Below are positions 32,944-42,303 of a stretch of DNA of 64,000 nucleotides, in pieces (position 1 is the stretch's first letter; the number at the start of each line of letters is the position of its first letter). This stretch comes from Dichetophora obliterata. Taxonomy: Eukaryota; Arthropoda; Insecta; Diptera; Sciomyzidae. Under the pieces are notes generated by a model, which worked only from the letters and a program-made list of their open reading frames with translations, was not told where the DNA came from and did no database searches. Location of the stretch: assembly GCA_963920525.1 (NCBI GenBank), contig OY986437.1, forward strand, positions 196,125,511-196,189,510, in the 5' to 3' direction. Position numbers and translations under genes: made by a program.

Positions 32944-33204
32944 GTTGCGATGTCGTAAAAGAATAAAATACTGATGATTAAATCTAACTGCTGTGGTTTG
33001 TTTTCGTCAAACAAGTTCGCCGGATTCGTGTGATGATCGTAGGCTTGGTCTACTGGGTTCACGACGATTGTGCTTGCTTGGACGATGAAGTTGGCGCACA
33101 ATAATGGGCCTTGAAACTGCTTTTGTTTTTAATTGCTTCGTTATAGATGATTGTATTCGTTTACGTCAAACGAGCTCGACAAAATTATGCCTTGTCGTTT
33201 TGTA

Positions 33205-33505
33205 GGGTTAAAGATGATTAATAACGTTAAATATTTTATGGAGTTAAAGATGATTATTTTGTAGCATCCCGCTATCTTTTATTATTATGTTGTGTTAAAG
33301 ATGATTAATATCGTTAAATATTTTGTAGCATCCCGCTATCTTTTATTTTTATGTTGCATTAAAGATGATTAATTTTGTAGCATCCCGCTATCTTTTATTT
33401 TTGTGTTGTGTTAAAGTTGATTAATGTCGTTAAATATTTTGTAGCATCCCGCTATCTTTTATTTTTGTTGAATTAAAGTTGATTAATGTCGTTGTATATT
33501 TTGTC
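33205..33505. repeat. Tandem repeats in the leader of the LTR element
   Basis: Four to five imperfect units of 65-80 bases with TTAAAGATGATTAAT, CGTTAAATATTTTGTAGC and ATCCCGCTATCTTTTATT. They lie between the primer site and gag, where packaging signals usually are. Confidence 0.85.
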
Positions 33506-33734
33506 TTCAAACAAGTTCGATGATTTAGTGTGGTGGTCCTTGAGACCGTTGTCAGCGTATGGCCGCACTTGATGCTGGGCACGTTGACGTGTGTGTGTGT
33601 GAATGTTTTGTAGTCCTTGAGACTGTACTTCTGCTTCTGGCCACGCCTGTGGCTTCCGTATGGTGTGAAAGCTTGGCTCGTGGTCTTGGGTTTTTTTCTT
33701 CTTGGACTCTGCTTGCTTGATGATTGCTTACAGA

Positions 33735-33752
33735 GTCCCTGTTCGGGCGCCA
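33735..33752 (-). promoter_or_regulatory. Primer binding site for tRNA-Lys (UUU)
   Basis: On the minus strand TGGCGCCCGAACAGGGAC follows the 5' LTR after two bases (AG). This 18-mer is complementary to the 3' end of tRNA-Lys3, the same class of primer used by lentiviruses. It fixes the strand of the element and confirms that 33755-35548 is the 5' LTR. Confidence 0.95.
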
Positions 33753-33754
33753 CT

Positions 33755-35548
33755 TGTAACGAACCTCCGGGGCGCTACAGATTGGGTTTTCCAGCCAGGG
33801 TATAACTCAGCGGCTGTCCGGGGTTCTGACACAAGAATTGTTGTGGAGGTTTTGGGTTGTGACCGCTTGCACTCCTTTTTTAAGGGAGCACTAGAATCGC
33901 GGCGATGTCCGAATGGAAATCTTCTTACGGGTAGTGATGCTTTGCAGGTGGATGGCCGGTTCGTCCTGTCAGCCTGTCCGTCCGTGCGGTTTGCGTCGCT
34001 GGGGATTTCTTCGGGAATGGGATAGGTTAGCTGGCGTGTAGCTTGCGATTCGTTTCGACGCGAAGCTTGGGTGACTCGGTGAATCGTCCAGCCTCAAGCG
34101 TGAAACAATTTAGTAAAAGGCTTATGTTTGGTTTGCTCGTGTGGAGCTGTGGGAAAGCACAAAGCGGGGCACGGAGAACTTTAACGTCTCTGGCCACGAC
34201 GCTCGCCTTGTAATAGGATGTTTGCTGGCGTATAGCTAGCAAGGCGTTTCGACGCGAGGTCCTGATTGGCTCCTAAGGAGCCGTCTGGCCTCAAGCGTGA
34301 AACAAGTTGATGAAATGGCCTTTCGGCGGTACTCGTGCAGAGTTGGAAGTGGGGAAACGGAGAAGAAAGGCTTTCAGTGAAAGGTCTTAATTCTCGACGT
34401 TTTGCCCTAGTGTGAAAGGAATTTAGGAAGTGGTGTGGGGTTGTATTCAGGATACCTTACCGTCTTTGGTGTCAGCGTCCGTCCGACCAGCTACCTTCCA
34501 AATTGCTTTCAGCTTCGAAATAGTTCCAACTCAAAAAGGAATCGTAATAAAACTTCTGCACGTCTTGTTCATTCAGTGTCTCGCACTCTACTCTCTTTAT
34601 TTCAAAAATAAAATCTCCTAAGTGGTGGCTGGCACCGGCGTCATGTGACGCATATAAACTTATTCTATCTACTATAGCCATACGTTCTATGCTTGTCTGA
34701 GCGAGAAACAAATATAATTTACACAATTTGATACACACTATTTCTTATGTGGCGTATAAATGTGTTTGTTATATTTTGAGGGGAAGCTCGCTCAGTTCTT
34801 TTGTATGTATGTGTTATTTTTGATAACATAAATTTCTTATATGAGTAACAATGTGTGTATGCTTTATGTTTCTAGCTTAAATATAATACAGGGTGAGTAC
34901 TTTAGTTTAGTCTCAAGTATTAAATTGTAAATGGTTAATTCAGTGTATAACTTATTAGTATGTATATTGTATATTACATATATATAGCTTAATAAAGATT
35001 AGACTATTTGAATAATGAAGTTTTATAATAACAAAATAAAGATGTGTTTTATTATGACTGTACTTTGAGTAGCAGTCAGAATATGAAATTTTAATAATTA
35101 TATAAATATGTACGGTTACCGTGAGTGGCGTGATCCGTGGTTTATGTGTGGCTGATGCAGCTCTTGTTTGTCGTCATCGGGAGGGGGTTTCGTCTTTGTT
35201 GGCTATGGGTATATAGCGTTGCTGTTGTAGCGTTGACTGTTGTCCATGCTGGAGCAGCGTTGTTGTTGTTGTTGACTATAAATGTATAGCGTTGCTGTTT
35301 GTTAAGCGGTTACTTAACCTGGGGTAATGTTGTTGTTGTTGTTGTAGATGCTGGCTATTTATGTGCATAGCGTTGCTGCTGTTGCTGTGCGGTCGTCTGT
35401 GATTTAATCCACAGGGGCGCTGTACCGATGGGGTATTGCCTGGCTGCCGGTCGTTTATGTGGCCGTAGCAGGGCCGCCATCGGTAGAATCGTTCGGTGGG
35501 CTCTTATTGTGAGGGCCGGTTTTGACCCCGTCAAAAGGGGTCCTTACA
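33755..35548 (-). repeat. 5' LTR, 1,794 bp
   Basis: Identical to 25120-26913 wherever compared. On the minus strand it runs TGTAAGG...GTTACA and is followed by the primer site. It should contain the promoter, but I could not place the start site. Confidence 0.95.
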
Positions 35549-35668
35549 AGCTGTTGTGCTTGAAACTTACTTGAAGTCGTGTCCGTACTTTTTGATAAAT
35601 ATTCTTATTTTGACAGATAATCAAGTTATTCTCGAACTTTTCTTGAAGTTAGTACGGGAACAAACCTA

Positions 35669-36204
35669 ATTTTACAGATTAGTTTCTCTGACATAATAAA
35701 ATACCTATTGCTTTTATTTTCGTGCTTAAACTATTTTCAAATCCTACCTGAAATAACAAAGAAACAGCATTCAATGTAAGTTATTCACAATGTTGCTCTC
35801 TATTTTGTAATCTTTAATTCTGATCAAATAATTAATTTTTTATTTAGTAATTTATGTTTAGTGTTTATCATTTTCTAACCTATTTACTCTTTCGTCCATA
35901 CAGAAGAGTGTTGTTTGACATATCTTATTCTTTATTAATTTTTTTAGTGACCCTGCAGGAAAAATCATATTCGGTGAAGGAAGTACTAATTTCCGATATC
36001 ATCTTAACGATATCATCTTAATATCGACAAATCGGTAACGATATCAAGATTAAAGACAATTTGGATACGGTCTCGATGATAACTAAAATTTCGATATTGT
36101 TACAACATTGAGAATAATCATTATTTCGATAACGCAACTATATCGAGTAGGTCATCCAATTTTGAGTCGCTTCGGCAATCCCGGGATTTCGGAATTTGAA
36201 AAAC
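35669..36204. other. AT-rich spacer, nothing firm
   Basis: At 35985-36110 the word GATATC and close forms (CGATATC, ATATCG) recur about eight times, a decayed local repeat. No gene seen. Confidence 0.4.
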
Positions 36205-37954
36205 ACAATACCGGGATCCCAAGACTAGTCCCGGACTTGACAAACCTATGAAAACGAATTTTTTGGAAATAATATGAAGTTTCAAAGTATCTATGCCTTG
36301 TTTTAGAACACAAAACATTGCAGAAGATTTTAAAATACTAAAAAACACAGTTTCGATTAAATGTTTGGATAGTTTTTATTGTTTATTTCTGAGAAACAGG
36401 GATCAATTCTTTAAAAAAATTAATTTAATGAGATCATTCAGAAGGTTCATAAAATTATTGAAAAAAATAAAATAGTTTATTAATTTTAGTATTTCTAAGT
36501 AGGAATTTTGTGATATTTTGTAAGGTCACAATATAGTTTTTCTAAGTTAGTATTTTTTAATATTTTGTACAGTAAGTTTAAGAAAAAATTATGTATTTAT
36601 ATTTTGCGTTATTTTTACGACATATTTTGTCCAGCTAGTTAAAGAAATTTGTATTTTAGTATTATTAAAATTACATTTCAGTATTTCTAAGAAAGCATCA
36701 TGTGTTTAAAACATTGTGTTATTTTGTTCAGCTAGTTTGAGAAAGGTTTTTATTTTAAAATTTTAAAAATCACATTCAGGTTTTTTAAGGTAGCATCATT
36801 GAATTTTTGTACATGTTGTAAAAAAATTTTAATCTATAGTAATAAAACTCATTTTCTCTTTGTTTGTTTGTTTGTTTGTGTATTTGGCCTTTATACAAAT
36901 CTAAAGGGCTCAACGGATTTTGCTCAAACTAGGTATACATATTAAGTTCATCCCAGCTTAAAATGTTACATACTTAGTTTTTGCCACGCCCCCTTTGACA
37001 TTTTTCAACTAACGGTAATTTTGTTATTATAAATCTTTTACTATCGGAGATTTTTGTATTTTTAATTTTAAAATTTTTTTGTTATTTTGACATCAAAAAC
37101 ACTCACATATCTTTAAAATTGGAGAAATTTTCAGCACAGCGTCGTTTTCATAAAACATCGTTGCCTAAGAATGAGAAAAAAACGACATGAAAATCAAAGT
37201 TTGATCTTTCGATGCAAATATCTCCGCTGTCCATTAATATATTTCATTCAAATTTTTTTTTGTTCGAAAGTTCAATAAAATCACTTCACAAAAATAGGTT
37301 GAACTCTAACGTTAAGTCAGTGTTTATATGTTTTATGATTAAGTCAAAAAAGGTCCAAAATATTGACTTTTTACTCAAAAAATGACTCAAAAATTGTTGT
37401 AAAAATGAAATCAATTAAAAATTGCACATCTGGATACCTTTCATATGACATAGCATTTATTTTCAAAAATTCGTCCAGCTAAGCGCAAAAATTATTTTAC
37501 TGTTTTTGTCATCAAATTTGGATTTTTTTCCCGAAATTTATTTTTTCCAAAATGTTGTTTTTATATTTTTTACAAAAAAGTCAAGTCTCAAAAATAATTT
37601 ATTTGAAAAAATTACCCCAATATCTCTTTCCAATCAAAAGTTATGGCTTAAAATCTATTTTTTCATACCAGACTTTTAATAAAATTGGGTTAAAGTTGTG
37701 TGTCTAGAGTAATTATAAACATTTTGGTTTATATAAAATCTTCCTTATAGTAATCTACTTACTTATTTTGCATCCCCACCCCCCGCCCCCTCCTGGTAAA
37801 TTTGTTTTGTTGTGATTTGTCATTTTTCTCGCTATTGTTTCACCGTTGTCACTCATTTTTTCTATCAATGGTACTTAAAATGTTCTATATCTATCACTAT
37901 ATCATCGAAAATATGACTGTGAATAAGAATGCTGTAAAAGTTAATTTTTTCATG

Positions 37955-38115
37955 TTTAATGTGTTATATGAACAATATTGTTGAAAGTCAAATTTCCACG
38001 ACAATTAAATGTACCGACATATAAAAGACAGCGAAACTTTGACATTTTAACTCTCCAATCATGGTTGTAAGCTTGGCTGCATTGAACAAATTTTTCGGTT
38101 CAATTGCGTACTAAC
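37955..38115. repeat. Dispersed ~160-bp repeat, copy 1
   Basis: About 85% identical by eye to 55319-55481. Shared words: GACATATAAAAGAC, TTGACATTTTAACTCTCCAA, GGCTGCATTGAACAAATTTT and GCGTACTAACC. Confidence 0.8.
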
Positions 38116-38225
38116 CGAAAGTATGCTGAAAAGTATTTTGGAAAATATTATAAATTAGAAATAAGTACTGCATTACCGACACGATTCCAATATTTTAGAA
38201 AAGTCGGTAATTGTTACTCAATTTA

Positions 38226-38398
38226 GGCTGTGTGCGAATTGATCTAAATGCGACCTAAACTAAATTGGGTCGATAAGGCAGTGCTTCCTAAATAATTTGG
38301 GAAATTATCGATCTGCCTAAATGCTCCCTAAATTACGAAGCACTGCCTTATCGACACTATTTAGTTTAGGTCGCATTTAGATCAATTCGCACACAGCC
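38226..38398. mobile_element. Harbinger-type hairpin MITE with TTA duplication
   Basis: The two arms are nearly perfect inverted repeats over more than 60 bases: the left starts GGCTGTGTGCGAATTGATC, the right ends GATCAATTCGCACACAGCC. Each side has TTA (38223-38225, 38399-38401). Total 173 bases, no coding capacity. High arm identity implies a young insertion in the Helitron. Confidence 0.85.
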
Positions 38399-39411
38399 TT
38401 AGTTCTTTTCGCACACAGCGTAAACTTGCAGCAAATAACATAATGGCACTTCTTGCACTGTTCCTGCAGATTTTTCAGCTGTATTTATGTCGATCAACTG
38501 TTAACGTCGATAATATTGTTACAGGTTGCTGTATATGCCATAATAAAAATTAAAAGCGACTGCTTTCTTAACTTACACATTTTTGCTAATTTACATTAAA
38601 AAACGACTGTAAAATTTTTCGTATAAAATAGGAATTCAGAAGATTTAAGAAATTGCATCAACTATCAGACTCAATTTATATTTATTTTTAATTTAGAGAC
38701 AATCCAATTATTATTTTCCAACTGGAAAAACTACTAAAAAATTTTAGGAAGATTTTTAAACATATTATTTTCATTAGCGAAGTGCAAGTAACATGCTTAC
38801 CAGTAACCAATAAATTCAGTTTAGAACTAAAAAACAGTTTTTGATTGTGAAAAAACAGTGATAAAATTATTTCTTCGCTAAAAAAGCTTGATAAATTTTT
38901 TAACTAATATTTTTATAGTGGTCTCAAACTTAAATTCAACACGTTTTTACAAAATTCCTAAATTTACAAAAACATTTAATCGAAAAGCGTATATTAAAAT
39001 GTTTATATAAATGACTCTCGAGTAACACCGGGTACATCAGCTAGTAGTATAATAATTTTAGTAAATCTAAGTTAGAATTTTGTGATATTTTGTACCGCTT
39101 GTTTAAGGAAGTTGTGGTTTTTTTTTAATTTTTAAGGTCACATTTCGGTATTTCTAAGGTTGTATCACGTCATATTTTTTACGCTGGTTAAAAGAGAATT
39201 TTATTCTTGTATTATTAAAATCACATTTCAGTATTTCTTAAGAAGTATCATGTGTTTAACACATTTGTCCATACCAATAGTCGATTTAATGCCAACTCTT
39301 GGGTGTGAGCATTTCTGACATTATTTCTATAGAGTTTATTATCAAAAAGCGTACACTAAATTTACAGCCCTATTCTGGCAAAGTGACAATTGTTATCCGG
39401 TATTTTTAATA

Positions 39412-41030
39412 CAGTGACACATATTCGTATAAACGCACTCTTAATTTTAAATTTGCTACCTTCTCTCTCTTTTATTAATGCATTATTCAAAACAAATTCA
39501 AACTCATATTGTTCACTAAACTAACGGAAATTTGTACTGAGTGCAAAAAGCTGTTTTCGTTGTTGTTGTTTTATATAAATCAGTTCAGTTTAAATATTTT
39601 ACTAAAAACAAGTACACATTCCTTTAAACGCACCTGAATAAGGAGGTCGAAAATATATTAGTGGTTTAAAGAAATAAGTATTTGCTTGTATTTAATTAAC
39701 AATTGGTAAGTTTTATTTAATTTAAATGTAAAAATATTTTCTTAATGATATTTTTTTAAGATTTTATCAAAATGCCAAAGGGAAAATACCTCAATGACAC
39801 AGAAAAAGTCCAAATCAACCTGTAACATAAAGAGGGTTATTCAAATCGGGAAATTGGGCGGAGACTAGGAAGATCAGAAGCTGTCGTCCGCTCTTTTTTA
39901 AAAAACGGTGTTAATTATGGAGTAAAAAAATCCACGAAAGGCAATCGAAAACTGAGTATTCGCCAAGTTAATCAAATTAGGAAGGAAGCCACCACAAGTT
40001 TTTTGAACTCAACTCAAATAAAAGAAAAATTAGATCTTCCAGTGACAACGAGGCACATTGCACACATTTTACGTAACTCAGATATCGTTAAATGGAAAAA
40101 ACCGGTGAGCAAGCCTGTGTTGAAGCCGCATCACAAAAAGGCGCGCTTAGACTTCGCCCAAAAACACATGCAATGGTCAACTGAGTGGGACAATGTTGTG
40201 TTTTCCGACGAAAAAAAATTTAACTTAGATGGCCCAGTTCTTACAGCTGTTATTGGCATGATTTGCGAAACAATGACGTACGTATGTCAAAAAGAAACTT
40301 TGGTGGTGGCAGCGTTATGGTGTGGGCGGCATTTTCATCTAGAGGTAAAGCAAATATCTGCTTTGTGCCGCCCAAAATGAATTCTAAAAAATACATGGAA
40401 TTGTTGGATGATGCTCTCATTTTATTTTTGGATGATAAAATGGATGAAGACAGTATTTTTCAACAGGATAATGCTGCCATTCACGTTTCTAAAGAGGCAT
40501 TAAAGTGGTTTGAAGAGCACAACATCCCACTTATGAAATGGCCTGCATGCAGTCCCGATTTGAATCCGGTGCAGAATCTTTGGGGATGCATATCACGCAA
40601 AATCTATGGACAAAAAGCCCAAGGACACCTTTACAAAACCGTGCTAGAGCTCAAGTTGGCCATTAAGGAAGCTTGGGAAGATTTAGATCGTCAGTTGCTG
40701 GAAAATTTAGTGAAGTCGAATCGTATATTTGAAGTTATAAATAAAAATGGTGGACCAATTAATTATTGAAAATTAAATAAATACCCATTCCTATTGAAAA
40801 TTAAGTTGATGCGTTTAAACGAATATGTACTTGTTTTAAGTAAAATATTTAAACTGAAATGATTTATATAAAACAACAACAACGAAAACAGGTTTTTGCA
40901 CTCAGTACAAATTTCCGTTAGTTTAGTAAACAATATGAGTTGGAATTTGTTTTGAGTAATGCATTAATAAAAGAGAGAGAAGGTAGCAAATTTAAAATTA
41001 AGAGTGCGTTTATACGAATATGTGTCACTG
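39412..41030 (+). mobile_element. Tc1-type transposon, 1,619 bp with long inverted repeats
   Basis: TA (39410-39411) then CAGTGACACATATTCG; the right end is the complement CGAATATGTGTCACTG then TA (41031-41032). The inverted repeats extend about 200 bases (39412-39620 and 40815-41030), with few differences, including CTTCTCTCTCTTTTATTAATGC and its complement. It holds one transposase gene, now broken. Confidence 0.9.
39772..40769 (+). pseudogene. Tc1-family (DD34E) transposase, one stop and one frameshift
   Basis: The product would bind the long terminal repeats and cut and paste the element. It starts MPKGKYLNDTEKVQINL, is stopped by TAA at 39823-39825, then continues in frame with the helix-turn-helix (NREIGRRLGRSEAVVRSFLK) and the second DNA-binding half (TRHIAHILRNSDIVKWKKP). 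VVFSDEKKFNLDGP has the first catalytic Asp. A one-base shift near 40236 moves to the frame with NFGGGSVMVWAAFS, QQDNAAIH (second Asp) and SPDLNPVQNLWG. The spacing from the second Asp to the third position is 34, but Q replaces the usual E (NPIENLW in relatives), so the active site is also lost. About 330 codons in all, normal for Tc1. Confidence 0.9.
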
Positions 41031-41480
41031 TATTTTGTTTATGTGTTTGTTGTAATTTTTGTTTTCAAAACAAAATTTGAAGGTCAATAACAAAATTTTT
41101 TAATGAAATTGTCACTATCATTTACTATTTTTGAGCTTCAAATTTTATTTGAAATCAAAAAATTACAACAAACATGTAGAAATTTAAAAAAATACTATGT
41201 AACAATTGTTGCTTTGCCAGAACAGGGCTGTTAGAGTCGATATTAAAATGACTATTGGTAAGGTCTGTTGTGTTATTTTGTACACACAGTTTTAGAATGG
41301 TTTTTATTTTAAAATTTTTTTAAAACACTTAAATTTTTTCTTAGGTAGTATCGTTGCATTTTTTGTAGGAATATTTTAGAATTTTTTTTTTGTAGAGTCA
41401 ACCCCGGGATCTCGAAAATCTTAGAATTTTAGGCCTTGCAATCCCGGAATTGTCGGGACTAAGAAAAGTCCGGGATCCCG

Positions 41481-42303
41481 GTGTTGGATGCCCTAATATA
41501 GGGGCTAAAGCTGATTTTGACAGTTCTAGTCACTAAGAAAGAGAGCACATTCAGCCCTAACACTATCTTGTCTAGTTATACCATGATTAAAAACACATTC
41601 TGTCTGAGCTGGATTTTGAACTCGTGCTACCGTGGTTCTCTAGAATATGGGCCACGCACTAAACCAGTTTGCTGCGGCCACTACAAAAATTAAACCTTCC
41701 TTAATTCCTGTTATTCAATGTGCCAGTCTTTATGATAATTTCTATCAGTTTTTCCATGATTAATAGTCTTTTATTTTGACTTATCATTGAGAATAACTTA
41801 AGGAAAAAAGAAATGTAAAAGAATTGGAAGCAGATACATAATTAATAAATAATTGAATTTAAGTGTTTTTAAGACACAACCACCTGTTAATTTACCCTTT
41901 ACTATTTTACTTTATTATTTAGAATGCTCTTTCGAAAAATCGAAAATGTCGTTTACAACTTCCTCTATTCAACGCTTAAATTCCAACACTTCAGCAACTG
42001 TTCAACATCAGTTGACTGGATGAAAGTAAAAGGAAGTAGCGACGGCAAGTCATTATGTTTATACACATGTTATTTATTTAATGTTTGTGGATAACTGTTA
42101 CCTTAGCCATTTTTAATTTTAAATATTAACAATTATTAATAAAATAAGCTTAAATAATAAACATACGTGCAGAATAAGTCAACCAGTATTAAGAGTAACA
42201 GATACCTTCCTTCCAAATGTACTAAATTGGAATTTTTCCATTATCGGGTGGGTTTTTAAGTACCTCATCTTTATGCATTGAAAAATTGTTTTCAAAATGG
42301 TAA
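41481..42303. other. AT-rich spacer with a SINE-like piece
   Basis: Apart from the tRNA-like stretch at 41606-41685, nothing is recognisable. Confidence 0.4.
41606..41685 (-). repeat. Possible tRNA-derived SINE head
   Basis: On the minus strand TGGTTTAGTGCG resembles an RNA polymerase III A box and GAGTTCAAAATCC, about 32 bases later, resembles a B box (GGTTCRANNCC). The surrounding 80 bases have the size and layout of a decayed tRNA. It is not a working tRNA: the acceptor arm does not pair. No poly-A tail or second copy is seen in the window. Confidence 0.35.

Larger units (their letters stand above)
25120..35548 (-). mobile_element. Pol-less LTR retrotransposon with a Ulp1-like protease frame
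   Basis: A complete-looking LTR element of 10.4 kb on the minus strand. It is bounded by the target duplication AGCT at 25116-25119 and 35549-35552. Order on the minus strand: 5' LTR (35548-33755), tRNA-Lys-type primer site, leader with tandem repeats, gag, proline-rich ORF2 reached through a -1 frameshift site, a 35-bp minisatellite, a Ulp1/SENP-like protease frame, a short G-rich tract and the 3' LTR (26913-25120). I see no aspartic protease, reverse transcriptase, RNase H or integrase anywhere between the LTRs. The element is GC-richer than its surroundings. Its Gag has the layout of Ty3/gypsy relatives and the 4-bp duplication agrees, so a gypsy-type helper probably moves it. The LTRs look identical, so insertion was recent. 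Confidence 0.9.
24777..35668. mobile_element. Inverted-repeat element split by the LTR retrotransposon
   Basis: Left end TAGGTCTGCTTCCGTACTTG (24777) and the complement of the right end, TAGGTTTGTTCCCGTACTAA (35668), match at about 22 of 27 bases including CTTCAAG. With the LTR element and one copy of AGCT removed, the remaining element is only about 460 bases and non-coding. It is therefore an old MITE that served as the landing site of the young LTR element. Confidence 0.5.
36833..39044 (+). mobile_element. Non-autonomous Helitron, 2.2 kb
   Basis: Starts TCTATAGTAATAAAACTC (36833) after A and ends ACACCGGGTACATCAG then CTAG (39041-39044) before T, with CTCGAGAG as a small palindrome just upstream of the end. 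These are Helitron marks. The first 380 bases match 1-289 in inverse orientation, and 37100-37660 matches 13790-14350. It has no Rep/helicase frame. A TTA-flanked MITE (38226-38398) is inserted in it. Confidence 0.7.
39365..41230. mobile_element. TTA-flanked inverted-repeat element, split by Tc1
   Basis: CAGCCCTATTCTGGCAAAG (39365) and CTTTGCCAGAACAGGGCTG (to 41230) are inverted ends; the similarity continues as GACAATTGTTA/TAACAATTGTT. The flanks are TTA at 39362-39364 and 41231-41233, pointing to PIF/Harbinger. The part right of Tc1 (41033-41200) is AT-rich with its own inverted words around TTGTAATTTTTG and AAAAATTACAA. Confidence 0.7.
39274..41258. mobile_element. Hairpin MITE, TA-flanked, split by later insertions
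   Basis: CCAATAGTCGATTTAA (39274) and TTAAAATGACTATTGG (to 41258) are inverted ends next to TA (39272-39273, 41259-41260). The loop side contains TGACATTATTTCTATAGA, as in the hairpin at 8317-8448, so both belong to one family. About 145 bases remain when the insertion at 39365-41230 is removed. Confidence 0.7.
36205..41480. mobile_element. Outermost element of a deep nest, with degenerate ~120-bp repeats
   Basis: ACCGGGATCCC...ACTAGTCCCGG at 36213-36236 and GGGACTAAG...GGGATCCCGGTGTTGG at 41457-41487 are inverted to each other. Between them, 36470-36830, 39046-39270 and 41262-41395 form one series of degenerate repeats with TTTCAGTATTTCTAAG, GCATCATGTGTTTAA and GTTATTTTGT(T/A)CA. This series is interrupted by the Helitron at 36833-39044 and the stack at 39274-41258: the repeat text continues correctly across each junction. 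The ends are approximate and the type unknown. Confidence 0.45.

Noticed and set aside
41606..41685. Functional tRNA gene
   Set aside because: The B box is degraded and no acceptor stem pairs; at most a SINE head.
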